Made by a program: the position numbers and the translations under genes. The notes beneath the pieces were generated by a model that saw only the letters and a program-made list of their open reading frames with translations, did not search any database and had not been told where the DNA came from. Below are positions 37,101 through 45,276 of a stretch of 64,000 nt of DNA, in pieces. The number at the start of each line of letters is the position of its first letter. The first letter of the stretch is position 1. The stretch is from Bacteroidales bacterium (GTDB taxonomy: Bacteria; Bacteroidota; Bacteroidia; Bacteroidales; TTA-H9). Location of the stretch: assembly GCA_030656615.1 (NCBI GenBank), contig JAUSOY010000063.1, forward strand, positions 1 to 64,000, read 5' to 3'.

Positions 37101-40100
37101 TTTTGTAATTCCTACCCCTTTGGCTCCAACAGTCACCTTGGTTGATACCAATAATTTCTGTGCCGGAACTGTTAATATCATCACATTGACTACAGAAGGA
37201 GGAATTGGCTCTACATTAAAATGGTTTAAAAACGACTGCAGTGGTCAATATGTAGGACAGGGTCAGCCTCTGATCATTACTGCCCCTATGGATACCACAA
37301 TTTATTATGCCCGTTGGGAAAACGAATGTGGCGTATCAGAATGTGACTCTGTTATCGTTAACGTAACTCCACAACCCATTATCCCGCTTACCGTTTCTGT
37401 AGATACCTCCGGTTTCTGCATTGGTACAATAAGCGACATTACCCTTACAGCCACTGGCGGACTTGGCGATACGCTGCAATGGTACGCTTATGCATGTGGC
37501 GATTCATTGGTCGGCACTGGTACGCCCTTAACCATTACCGCTCCTGACACAACCACCGTTTATTATGCTCGCTGGAAAAATAAATGCGATAATACCAGTT
37601 GCTTATCCGTGGAAGTAGTGGTGGTGCCAGAACCTGAAAAAGTTGATAGCATCAGTGTAGACCAAAACGATTTTTGTGCTGGTGTGGTAGGAATAATACA
37701 ATTAAGCGCCAGTGGCGGAAGTGGAACAACACTCCAATGGTTTAAAAATTCCTGTGGAGGAACTCTTATTGGAACAGGAACACCGATACTAACGAATGCA
37801 CCGAGTGATACCGCCACATATTACGCCCGGTGGATTAATATGTGTGGAGAAAGCGAATGCGACAGTATTGTCATCAATGTACGTCCACAAGCACGACCTC
37901 TTGACTCCTTGTCTGTTGACACCAACTTTTTCTGTATCGCATACAACGGATTAATTGCATTGACGGCTCATGGCATTTTTGAAACAGGAGATACCGTGCA
38001 ATGGTTCGAAGGTGGATGCGGCACAACGCTGGTTGGAACCGGAATAAATTTAAGTTTACCGGCTCCCGATACAACGACCCGTTACTTTGCCCGAAATGTA
38101 AATTCATGCGGTGAATCGGTTTGTTTACAGATTGATATTGTTGTTAATGAACCAGTTAGTCCCGTAATGCTAAGTCTGGATACCCTCTGGGTTTGTCAGG
38201 GCTTCACAAATCCCATTACGCTAACTGCTATTGGAGGTTCCGGAGATCAGGTTGAATGGTATACTGACAGTTGCGGAGGAACACCGGTAGGAAGTGGAAT
38301 AAGCATAAGCATTCCCGCACCAGATACCACCACTACCTATTTCGCCCGCTGGGAAAACTATTGTGGTGAATCCGAATGCGACTCCGTTAAGCTTTATATT
38401 CTGGAAATCCCAACTGCACCGGATACGATTTCGGTTGATACTAATTATTACTGTGCTAATTCAGTAAATTTCATAACCTTAACAGCGATTGGAGGCTATG
38501 GAGATACTATTTCTTCCTATGGTGAAACGGTTCGTTGGTTCAGAAAAAACTGCAATGGAACGATGATAGGAACCGGAGTAAATCTTACCATTCCTGCACC
38601 GGTTGCTTCTACCTGGTATTTTGCCCGTTGGGAAAACGTTTGTGGTGTTTCAGAATGTGATTCATTCCGCGTAATGGTACATACTGCAAAACCGGTAGAC
38701 TCCATCACTTCCGATACCAATAATTTCTGTATTGGTACCGTTACCAATCTTACACTCACGGCTTACGGAGGTTATGGCGATTTAATTCGATGGGCTAAAA
38801 TAGTCCAAGGCGATACCATTAATATTGGTATCGTAAATCCCATAAACATTCTGGCTCCGGATACCACAACCATTTATCTCGCACGTATGGAAACCTATTG
38901 CGGTAATTCCGCATGGCGCTCGATAAAAATCAAAGTAAACACTCCTGTTATTCCGGATGCCTTATTTGCGAATCAGGATACGATATGCTCTGATTTTGCA
39001 GGGCCACTGGTTCTTTGGGGCATTGGTGGAAATGGAGATTCGTTACGCTGGTATGCCAATGGTTGTCAGACAGAAATTATAGCCACCGGTGACACGGTAA
39101 GTATTACGCCTCCAACAGTTACTACAACTTATTATGCCAATTATGAGAATATTTGCGGCGTAACGGATTGTAAAAACATTACAATTCGCGTAACTACAGC
39201 ACCTGTATTTACAGCGGGTACGAATGATTCGGTGTGTGAAGGATTAAACTATACCTTAAAAAATGCCAGTGTTATTAACGCGGATAGTGTTTTATGGACA
39301 AGCAGTAATAGCAATGGTAGCTTCAGCAATCCACGAATTATCAAACCCGTTTATAATCCTGGTAATATAAATATCAGCACAAAAACCACAGATCATCTCA
39401 TTCTTTGGGTGTTCGGAAAATATCCTTGCGGAGTTTACTCTGACACTTTGAGTCTTGTAATCAATCCAAAACCAGAGGTCAGCCTGACTCCACCATTACC
39501 GGCAATTTGTCAGGATTCGAGTATTATGCTAACGGCCAGTGGCGGAGCTGATTACAAATGGATTCCACCACAGTCACTGGATACCGCACGTGGTCCGGTT
39601 GTTATAGCCAGTCCGGCTGCAACCATTGATTACGAGATAGTTGGCATATCATCTTCGGGATGTCTTGACACTTTGGAATTTACACTAACAGTGAAGCCAA
39701 CGCCCAAACTCGATTTAGGCGATGACCTCTACCTCTTCTCCTGTGCACCGATTACGCTCGATGCTGGCGGTGGAACAGGTTCAGAAAGCTATGAGTGGCA
39801 GGATGGAAGTCAGCTCAGATATTTCCGTGCAATCGAAAACGGAACATATTGGGTAAAGGTTTTCAATGATGGTTGTGCCATTATTGACACAATTACTATA
39901 GAACTTTGCCAGGGCTATTTATATCTTCCCACAGCATTTTCGCCCAATGGTGACGGAATGAATGAAATATTTAAACCAATCACCAGTGATCCTTCTGTTA
40001 AATTCCATATGTATATTTATGATAATCATGGACAACTGGTCTTCGAAACGGATAACGTTGATGATGGCTGGGATGGAACCCACAAAGGCCAGAAATGCCC

Positions 40101-40200
40101 CGCTGCTTTATATGTTTGGATGATACGGTATCAGGGAAATAGCAATACAGCACCTGGTGCTGAATATATCGAACAAGGAAAAGTTTTCCTTATCAGATAG
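31159..40200 (+). CDS. Giant T9SS type B surface protein: two beta-propellers on an Ig-like stalk
   Basis: 3013 residues. Order: signal peptide (1-29); six kelch units (about 35-310); SprB-like repeat (about 314-390); seven SBBP units (about 395-825, each with a VxGTFxxTAxFG core); second SprB-like repeat (828-900); four Ig-like A repeats of about 86 residues (905-1249), each usually with four Cys and an ARWENxCG motif; eight B repeats of about 82 residues (1250-1904: FTGL, YCIN, FTGPGI, NGTAxFNP, TDxNGC); nine more A repeats (1905-2682); two to three further Ig/PKD-like domains; and a CHU_C gliding-motility C-terminal domain (about 2920-3013, FSPNGDGMNE, ending GKVFLIR). Likely a cell-surface adhesin or motility-related filament exported by T9SS. 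Confidence 0.9.
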   Translation: MTPSPMLKNFFRSTLISTILLLTISTKAQDTWLQKTDLVGNSRKGAIGFEMNSKAYVGTGFDGTYRKDFWEYDPINDTWTQMADLSGAGRAYAVGFTASGKGYISTGYTGGFLADVWEWDPISNTWTQKSNFTGGARQGAFAMNIAGKAYITTGFDGSYKKDIWEYAPLTDTWIQKAMYPGTARIYATGFVIGGKGYVGSGYDATYRKDFYVYDQVNNTWSAIADLTGNIRGGAIGFTVSGNGYVGLGDDGVNLRKDLWEYNPTVNIWSRKSDLPGLAREHAVAFTIGTQAYIVTGSDNGTGYYKDLWQWNNNYCNLSIIAAKTNITCNAANNGALDVSISGGTAPLTYSWSNGATSEDLTGLAPGEYTLNVSDVNACATQAVFRFSQPRAVQFGRDSSGFSLIRRGGGVGNDVGKTVLSDASGNIYVAGTFSGTASFGSSNLTSIGGKDIFIAKYNNLGNLQWIQQIGGTIDEEVAGLAMDAQGNIYMTGAFRILAFFGTQMINSIGEADVFLVKFNNSGVIQWVQTGGSSFSDFGNAIHCDAAGNTSITGIFQGMATFQGQNLVSNGGDDIFVARYNTYGVLQWIRQAGGSSPDAGTSIHNSVNGDIYVSGTFQQTAVFGVSNLISLGDDDIFLARYDRYGNLLFAQQSGGTGNDKPNAMTGDAAGNIYLAGHLEGSASIGGNALVSNGGKDAFIAKLNPTGTAIYALKAGGTGDDAALGLHLNGRGHVVLSGSFNNTASFGTQNIVSAGGTDLFIARVDEAGAFRHAFRSGGVGNDVASSVHTDLQNNIFITGSFSNSFNPGTGLLTSAGGSDMLFARFREYSVYKAPLITQVTCQGGADGSIQTWVAGGTPDYTFLWSSGATTQNITGIGAGSFQYTATDQLGCTKDTTFIITSLYNDPTAPVSASIDRNNFCANDAGLITLTAVGGTGDSLKWYTGACGSTFVGAGTVLVIPSPDVTTTYFARWENPCGQTTCVDVIATVIPLPEAPLSVSSSATTICAGTGSITLTATGGSGQILRWYSGSCGGTLSGAGNPITIPAPATSTTYFARWENSCGVSSCASVSITVNPLPQKVTSITVDTNNFCYNFPGTITLTAVGGSGSTLKWSAGNCQGTVLGTGPSIVTDAPSVTTKYYAWWENSCGPSLCDSITINVLLPPTPPLSASVNTPAYCLGTVNTITLTATGGSGTTLKWYKGYCGSPQLVGTGTTLTIPAPSSNTMYYARWETTCGYTVCVNTGVTIHPLPTASFTGLGGSYCINATPVTLTGNYQPSGTFSGNPGVIDNLNGTATFNPALAGAGGPYTVTYSYTDPNGCSSSASQSVTVRPLPFVNFAGLAAQYCVNANPISLTGNQAPYGAFNGSGITSSSNGVGVFNPSVAGVGGPHSITYSFTDIYGCSKDTTKTTMVNALPTVSIAGLGTTYCINTPPVTIIGSPATNGFFGGPGITNIAPGQAVFDPAMAGLGGPYQITYSNTDVNGCSNIAAVGVTVFDIPSLNFTGLQSSYCMNALSSTLIGNMAPGGTFSGPGITPNTNGTAIFNPSTAGAGTHTITYSYTDPNGCGNTFTKTTTILPIPTVDFTGLNTITCLNANTVLLTGNQAPFGSFTGPGISNLANGTATFNPVSAGVGGPFNITYTYTALNGCTNSIVKQTTVPALPTLNFTGLNLSYCINSTAVTLTGNQAPQGTFTGPGITDNANGTAQFNPTMAGIGTHTITYTYTDVNGCTNTKTKTTTVNSLPLPTILGLLPAYCVNGSTDTITGSFYPLGTFTGPGITDLGIGMAIFDPAVAGVGGPYDIIYEYIDFNGCTNDTTYQVTVNAAPSVDFNPFLPEYCIDAVAVLIAGNQAPNGSFTGPGISDLGNGTAMFDPAVAGAGIKSVTYSYTDLNGCTKDTTKTTTVIALPVKPSLITVDSNNYCANTVVDIMLVAFGGAGDTLVWFEGSCGGTLIGGGNYLTIPAPNDTITYYARWENQCGESECDSIKIFVIPTPLAPTVTLVDTNNFCAGTVNIITLTTEGGIGSTLKWFKNDCSGQYVGQGQPLIITAPMDTTIYYARWENECGVSECDSVIVNVTPQPIIPLTVSVDTSGFCIGTISDITLTATGGLGDTLQWYAYACGDSLVGTGTPLTITAPDTTTVYYARWKNKCDNTSCLSVEVVVVPEPEKVDSISVDQNDFCAGVVGIIQLSASGGSGTTLQWFKNSCGGTLIGTGTPILTNAPSDTATYYARWINMCGESECDSIVINVRPQARPLDSLSVDTNFFCIAYNGLIALTAHGIFETGDTVQWFEGGCGTTLVGTGINLSLPAPDTTTRYFARNVNSCGESVCLQIDIVVNEPVSPVMLSLDTLWVCQGFTNPITLTAIGGSGDQVEWYTDSCGGTPVGSGISISIPAPDTTTTYFARWENYCGESECDSVKLYILEIPTAPDTISVDTNYYCANSVNFITLTAIGGYGDTISSYGETVRWFRKNCNGTMIGTGVNLTIPAPVASTWYFARWENVCGVSECDSFRVMVHTAKPVDSITSDTNNFCIGTVTNLTLTAYGGYGDLIRWAKIVQGDTINIGIVNPINILAPDTTTIYLARMETYCGNSAWRSIKIKVNTPVIPDALFANQDTICSDFAGPLVLWGIGGNGDSLRWYANGCQTEIIATGDTVSITPPTVTTTYYANYENICGVTDCKNITIRVTTAPVFTAGTNDSVCEGLNYTLKNASVINADSVLWTSSNSNGSFSNPRIIKPVYNPGNINISTKTTDHLILWVFGKYPCGVYSDTLSLVINPKPEVSLTPPLPAICQDSSIMLTASGGADYKWIPPQSLDTARGPVVIASPAATIDYEIVGISSSGCLDTLEFTLTVKPTPKLDLGDDLYLFSCAPITLDAGGGTGSESYEWQDGSQLRYFRAIENGTYWVKVFNDGCAIIDTITIELCQGYLYLPTAFSPNGDGMNEIFKPITSDPSVKFHMYIYDNHGQLVFETDNVDDGWDGTHKGQKCPAALYVWMIRYQGNSNTAPGAEYIEQGKVFLIR
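33871..34905 (+). repeat. Family A Ig-like repeats 1-4 of the giant protein
   Basis: Four in-frame coding repeats of about 259 bases: the unit has an NNFC-type first cysteine, ITLTAxGGSG, a central CGG, PAPxTTTYYARWEN-CG and a last Cys. Resembles Ig-like domains associated with CHU_C proteins. Sequence identity between units is moderate, so these are old duplications. Confidence 0.85.
34906..36870 (+). repeat. Family B Ig-like repeats 1-8 of the giant protein
   Basis: Eight coding repeats of about 246 bases with two conserved cysteines each (YCIN and NGC), GTFTGPGI and NGTAxFNPxxAG. They interrupt the family A array. Unit boundaries lie at the short LPxx linkers. Confidence 0.85.
36871..39203 (+). 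repeat. Family A Ig-like repeats 5-13 of the giant protein
   Basis: Nine more family A units. Unit 11 carries an insert (SSYGE) before the central strand; unit 12 has lost two of the four cysteines (AKIVQGD and GNSAWRS replace the usual segments); unit 13 is the most diverged. Confidence 0.85.
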
Positions 40201-40219
40201 CATATTTAATGTCGACTTT

Positions 40220-40254
40220 AGCGTCGCTGGCTGAGGCTGGCGGCGCTTTTTTTT
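40220..40254 (+). terminator. Rho-independent terminator after the giant gene
   Basis: Stem AGCGUCGC (40220-40227) with GCGGCGCU (one U-G pair) followed by eight T, 20 bases after the stop. Confidence 0.85.
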
Positions 40255-40286
40255 GACTCATACGTATTACTTTAAAACAGGATTTC

Positions 40287-40314
40287 TTGCTTTTAAGGAA
40301 AGCAGCTACCTTTG
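40287..40314 (+). promoter_or_regulatory. Promoter of the M16 gene
   Basis: TTG (40287-40289), 17 bases, TACCTTTG (40307-40314); ATG 25 bases further at 40339. Good match to the Bacteroidota layout, directly after the terminator. Confidence 0.65.
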
Positions 40315-40338
40315 TGATCACAAACAGCTTAAACAAAA

Positions 40339-41664
40339 ATGACACAACCGCCCCGCAATATACAACCCCGGATTCATGATTTAATGGGTGAACTACCCAC
40401 AGCAGCTAACCTTCCTGCTAATTTTCGTTTTCTTTCCCCTGAAAAAATTTCCCTTCCAAATAGCATTCCTTTATATGTTGTACAAACGGGTTCATATGAT
40501 TTTTGTCAGATTGAAATTGGTATAAAAGCCGGTACATGGTATCAGAATAAAAAGCTACAAGCCGGTTTTACAAATATGATGCTGATGAAAGGTTGTAAAG
40601 GAAAAACGGAATCCGAAATCTCTGAATTTATTGATTATCGGGGAGCCTATCTTATTCCTTCTGTTGATCAGGATTTCGCATCCCTCAGCTTATACTCCCT
40701 CACCCGACACTTAAAAGAGCTTTTACCACTAATGTCGGATATTCTACAACAACCTGATTTCCCAGAATCGGAATTTACAATTGAACGAAGTAAGGCTAAA
40801 CAACGCTTTCAGATCGATTTGGGAAAAGTTGATTTCCTCGCGCGCCAGGAAATGAGCCACATGGTTTATGGCGATAATCATCCTTATGGACAGATAGCTT
40901 TACCTGTGGATTATGAGCAAATTCAAGCCTCAGACCTCCATGATTTTTATAAATATCATTACCACAATCGCATTTCTTATATTCTTGCATCCGGAAATAT
41001 TAGTGATGACGTTTTAAACCTAATCACGCAAACTTTTGGCGGATCCGGCATTGAAAATCAAAACCCAATTATAGAACCGAATAAATCATTCAACAATGGT
41101 TCCCCCTATTTCAGGCATATTCCAAAAGCAGGCGCTAGTCAAACAGCAATACGTTTTGGTAAAAGAGCCCCTACAGCTCAAAATCCGGATTATTCGGGCC
41201 TTAAAATTCTGAACGTCATTCTGGGTGGATATTTTGGTTCCAGGCTGATGATGAACATACGGGAAGACAAGGGTCTTACCTATGGAATAGGTTCTGCCTA
41301 TCAGCCGATGCAACACGATGGAATGCTTATCATTGCTGCGGAAGTGAAAGCCGAAAACACTGCCCTTGCCATACTGGAAACCAAAAATGAATTACAGAAA
41401 CTTTGTGAGAATTTAATAAGCGAAGAAGAACTATATCTGGTTAAAAACTTCATGGCTGGTGATTTCTACCGTAGTATTGACGGACCTTCAGCTATTGCTA
41501 GTCGTATACGACAAATAATCCGGTTTGATCTTCCAAGCGACCACTTTATTAACCACTTACAAAACCTGTATCACATAACTCCCAAAGATATTCTTAACCT
41601 TTCACAAAAATATTTAAAAAGTGAAAGTTTCTATAGTATTGCTGTTGGCGAATACCAAGATTAA
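40339..41664 (+). CDS. M16-family protein without the zinc motif (non-catalytic subunit type)
   Basis: 441 residues, no signal peptide. It aligns with M16B (insulinase-like) half-molecules, but the HxxEH zinc motif is replaced: G76, N79 and M80 stand where His, Glu and His belong (AGFTNMMLMKG). The later substrate-side motif REDKGLTYGIGSAYQ, with its Arg and Tyr, is intact. This is the pattern of the R/Y subunit of two-subunit M16B peptidases, which pairs with a separate zinc-bearing subunit. No such partner gene lies in this window. Own promoter; probably cytoplasmic. Confidence 0.8.
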   Translation: MTQPPRNIQPRIHDLMGELPTAANLPANFRFLSPEKISLPNSIPLYVVQTGSYDFCQIEIGIKAGTWYQNKKLQAGFTNMMLMKGCKGKTESEISEFIDYRGAYLIPSVDQDFASLSLYSLTRHLKELLPLMSDILQQPDFPESEFTIERSKAKQRFQIDLGKVDFLARQEMSHMVYGDNHPYGQIALPVDYEQIQASDLHDFYKYHYHNRISYILASGNISDDVLNLITQTFGGSGIENQNPIIEPNKSFNNGSPYFRHIPKAGASQTAIRFGKRAPTAQNPDYSGLKILNVILGGYFGSRLMMNIREDKGLTYGIGSAYQPMQHDGMLIIAAEVKAENTALAILETKNELQKLCENLISEEELYLVKNFMAGDFYRSIDGPSAIASRIRQIIRFDLPSDHFINHLQNLYHITPKDILNLSQKYLKSESFYSIAVGEYQD

Positions 41665-41684
41665 TCGCTTTGCGTTAGAACATT

Positions 41685-43697
41685 ATGAAGACTGCGAAAA
41701 TCTTTCTGTTATTATTGCTGATGCCGCTTGTGGGATTCTGTCAAATGAAGCCTGTGAAATTGACCTGCGTACTCATCAATGATGACGGAAGCGTCCTGCT
41801 AAACTGGTACCCATATTATAGCAGCCCTGATTTTGCACGTTATGAAGTATATTATTCAAACAATCTTACGACACCGTTTTTAAAAGTTGCCGAAATAACA
41901 AACCTGAGTACAGTATCATACCTGCATCCGATTGGCGTAAGTGGCGGTCAGGCGGCGCACTATTTTGTAAAAACAGCTGCTTTTTCCGGACAAGAAATTA
42001 ACTCTGACACCTTATCGGCCATGTTGCTTCAGGCCAGTGTACAACAACAACAGCGAAACATCCTGTCTTGGAATGCTATAAAAACACCTTTGCCACCCAC
42101 AGCAAGTCATAATTATCAGATTTTCAGAAAATACGGAAACCTGAGTTGGGATCTTATCGACTCTACACCAAACCTTACGTATGTTGATAGCATCTACTCC
42201 TGTTCTGTCGTTAATTATAGGATTGTGCTAATGGATTCGGCATGCCAGTCATCGTCAACAACAGCCATAGTACCGCAAGACATTCTTCAACCCGCCACCC
42301 CCCGTTTAGACAGCGTAAGTGTAAACTCGTTAGGAAACGTTGAATTAGGGTGGTCGGTTAGCAATGCTCCCGATTTGGCGGGTTATTATATTTTTAATTT
42401 TTTCAATGGGATTTGGGATACATTAGCTATTATAAACAACACATCAACTCACTTCTACACCGATTTACTGGCAAATCCACTAACAACATCCGCTCAATAC
42501 GCCGTAGCAGCATACGACCATTGTGGTAACACCAGTGGAGATCTTGGTATTCCTCAGTCTCAAAAAACAATACTTTTAAATTTGCCACAACCCGATGTAT
42601 GTTTGGATAAAATTGAACTCTCATGGAGTGCCTATATTAATTTGCCAGGCCAAGTAAGTAACTATACCGTATTTATCAGAGAAAATAACGACAATTTTAT
42701 TCCTGTCAGCATTGTAGCGGATACTGTTTATAACTATACTCATACCGGACTGGAACATAATATTGTTTATTCCTATTATATTCGGGCGAATTCAAAAAAC
42801 GGAACACATTCATCCTCTTCGCCCATTCAAAGTCTCAAAGTCATAAAACCCGGCTTGCCCGACTATTTTTACATCGCCAATGCAACCGTAGAAAAAAATC
42901 GCAGCATCCGGCTTAAACTTTTTCCAGATTCAACTGCCAATATTAGCCATTATGAGCTGATGAGAGCCCAGAAAGCTGAAGGACCATATATAAGTATCAA
43001 ATCATTTGAGCCACCCGCCAAACAAATAACTGTTTACGATTCTTCAGTAAATGTCGGCCGCTTTGCCTATTATTACCAGTTTTACGTCTACGATAGTTGT
43101 GGTAACCTTTCAACATTTTCTAACCTATTCAATACCATACTTCTTAAAAATTCTGAATCAGAAACCTCCATGTTTGAATGGAATATCACCAAAGGATTTG
43201 ATGCCGAAAACGGTGCTTTTGAGGTTTATAGGCTTGAAGGTGATTCATTAATCCTTCTGGCCATTCTTCCTCCTGACAATTTATCCTTTACCGATCCGGA
43301 TTTTGTTCCGGCTAATTTTGAAGAAACACGCTATTATCAGGTAGCCGGTGTTGAAAATCCCGGAAACAAATATGGTTTTAAAGAAAAAACCTGGTCAAAT
43401 ATCCTCGCATTTGAACCCGAATTTCAGTTCTATCTGCCCAATGCATTTACACCAACCCACGAATCCAATAAAATATTCAAGCCCATTGCATTAGCATATA
43501 CTGAAAAGGATTATTACATGGCTATTTTTAATCGATTTGGCCAACGAATTTTTGAAACAACCGACTTCCATGAAGGTTGGAACGGAAAACATAACGGCAG
43601 ATTGGTGAATAGCGGCCCATACGCTTATTACATCAGGGTACTATCCAAATCAGGCAAATATCACATTAAAACAGGACTTATTATATTACTTGATTAA
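41685..43697 (+). CDS. T9SS type B secreted protein with fibronectin-III-like modules
   Basis: 670 residues. Signal peptide (1-19, LMPLVGFCQ), then several fibronectin-type-III-like modules of about 95 residues (INDDGSVLLNWYPY, VNSLGNVELGWSV, DKIELSWSAY and similar strand pairs), and a C-terminal gliding-motility (CHU_C) sorting domain: FYLPNAFTPT, IFNRFGQRIFET, GWNGKHNG, ending GLIILLD. It starts 20 bases after the M16 gene, but the functions look unrelated. Probably a cell-surface binding or structural protein; ligand unknown. Confidence 0.85.
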   Translation: MKTAKIFLLLLLMPLVGFCQMKPVKLTCVLINDDGSVLLNWYPYYSSPDFARYEVYYSNNLTTPFLKVAEITNLSTVSYLHPIGVSGGQAAHYFVKTAAFSGQEINSDTLSAMLLQASVQQQQRNILSWNAIKTPLPPTASHNYQIFRKYGNLSWDLIDSTPNLTYVDSIYSCSVVNYRIVLMDSACQSSSTTAIVPQDILQPATPRLDSVSVNSLGNVELGWSVSNAPDLAGYYIFNFFNGIWDTLAIINNTSTHFYTDLLANPLTTSAQYAVAAYDHCGNTSGDLGIPQSQKTILLNLPQPDVCLDKIELSWSAYINLPGQVSNYTVFIRENNDNFIPVSIVADTVYNYTHTGLEHNIVYSYYIRANSKNGTHSSSSPIQSLKVIKPGLPDYFYIANATVEKNRSIRLKLFPDSTANISHYELMRAQKAEGPYISIKSFEPPAKQITVYDSSVNVGRFAYYYQFYVYDSCGNLSTFSNLFNTILLKNSESETSMFEWNITKGFDAENGAFEVYRLEGDSLILLAILPPDNLSFTDPDFVPANFEETRYYQVAGVENPGNKYGFKEKTWSNILAFEPEFQFYLPNAFTPTHESNKIFKPIALAYTEKDYYMAIFNRFGQRIFETTDFHEGWNGKHNGRLVNSGPYAYYIRVLSKSGKYHIKTGLIILLD

Positions 43698-43733
43698 TTG
43701 ATTCTCGAAACCTTAACAAAATTTAACCTCTAA

Positions 43734-45242
<1,509 letters not shown>

Positions 45243-45276
45243 CATAATACCAAAATCAGGACTAATAGATTGTTTT

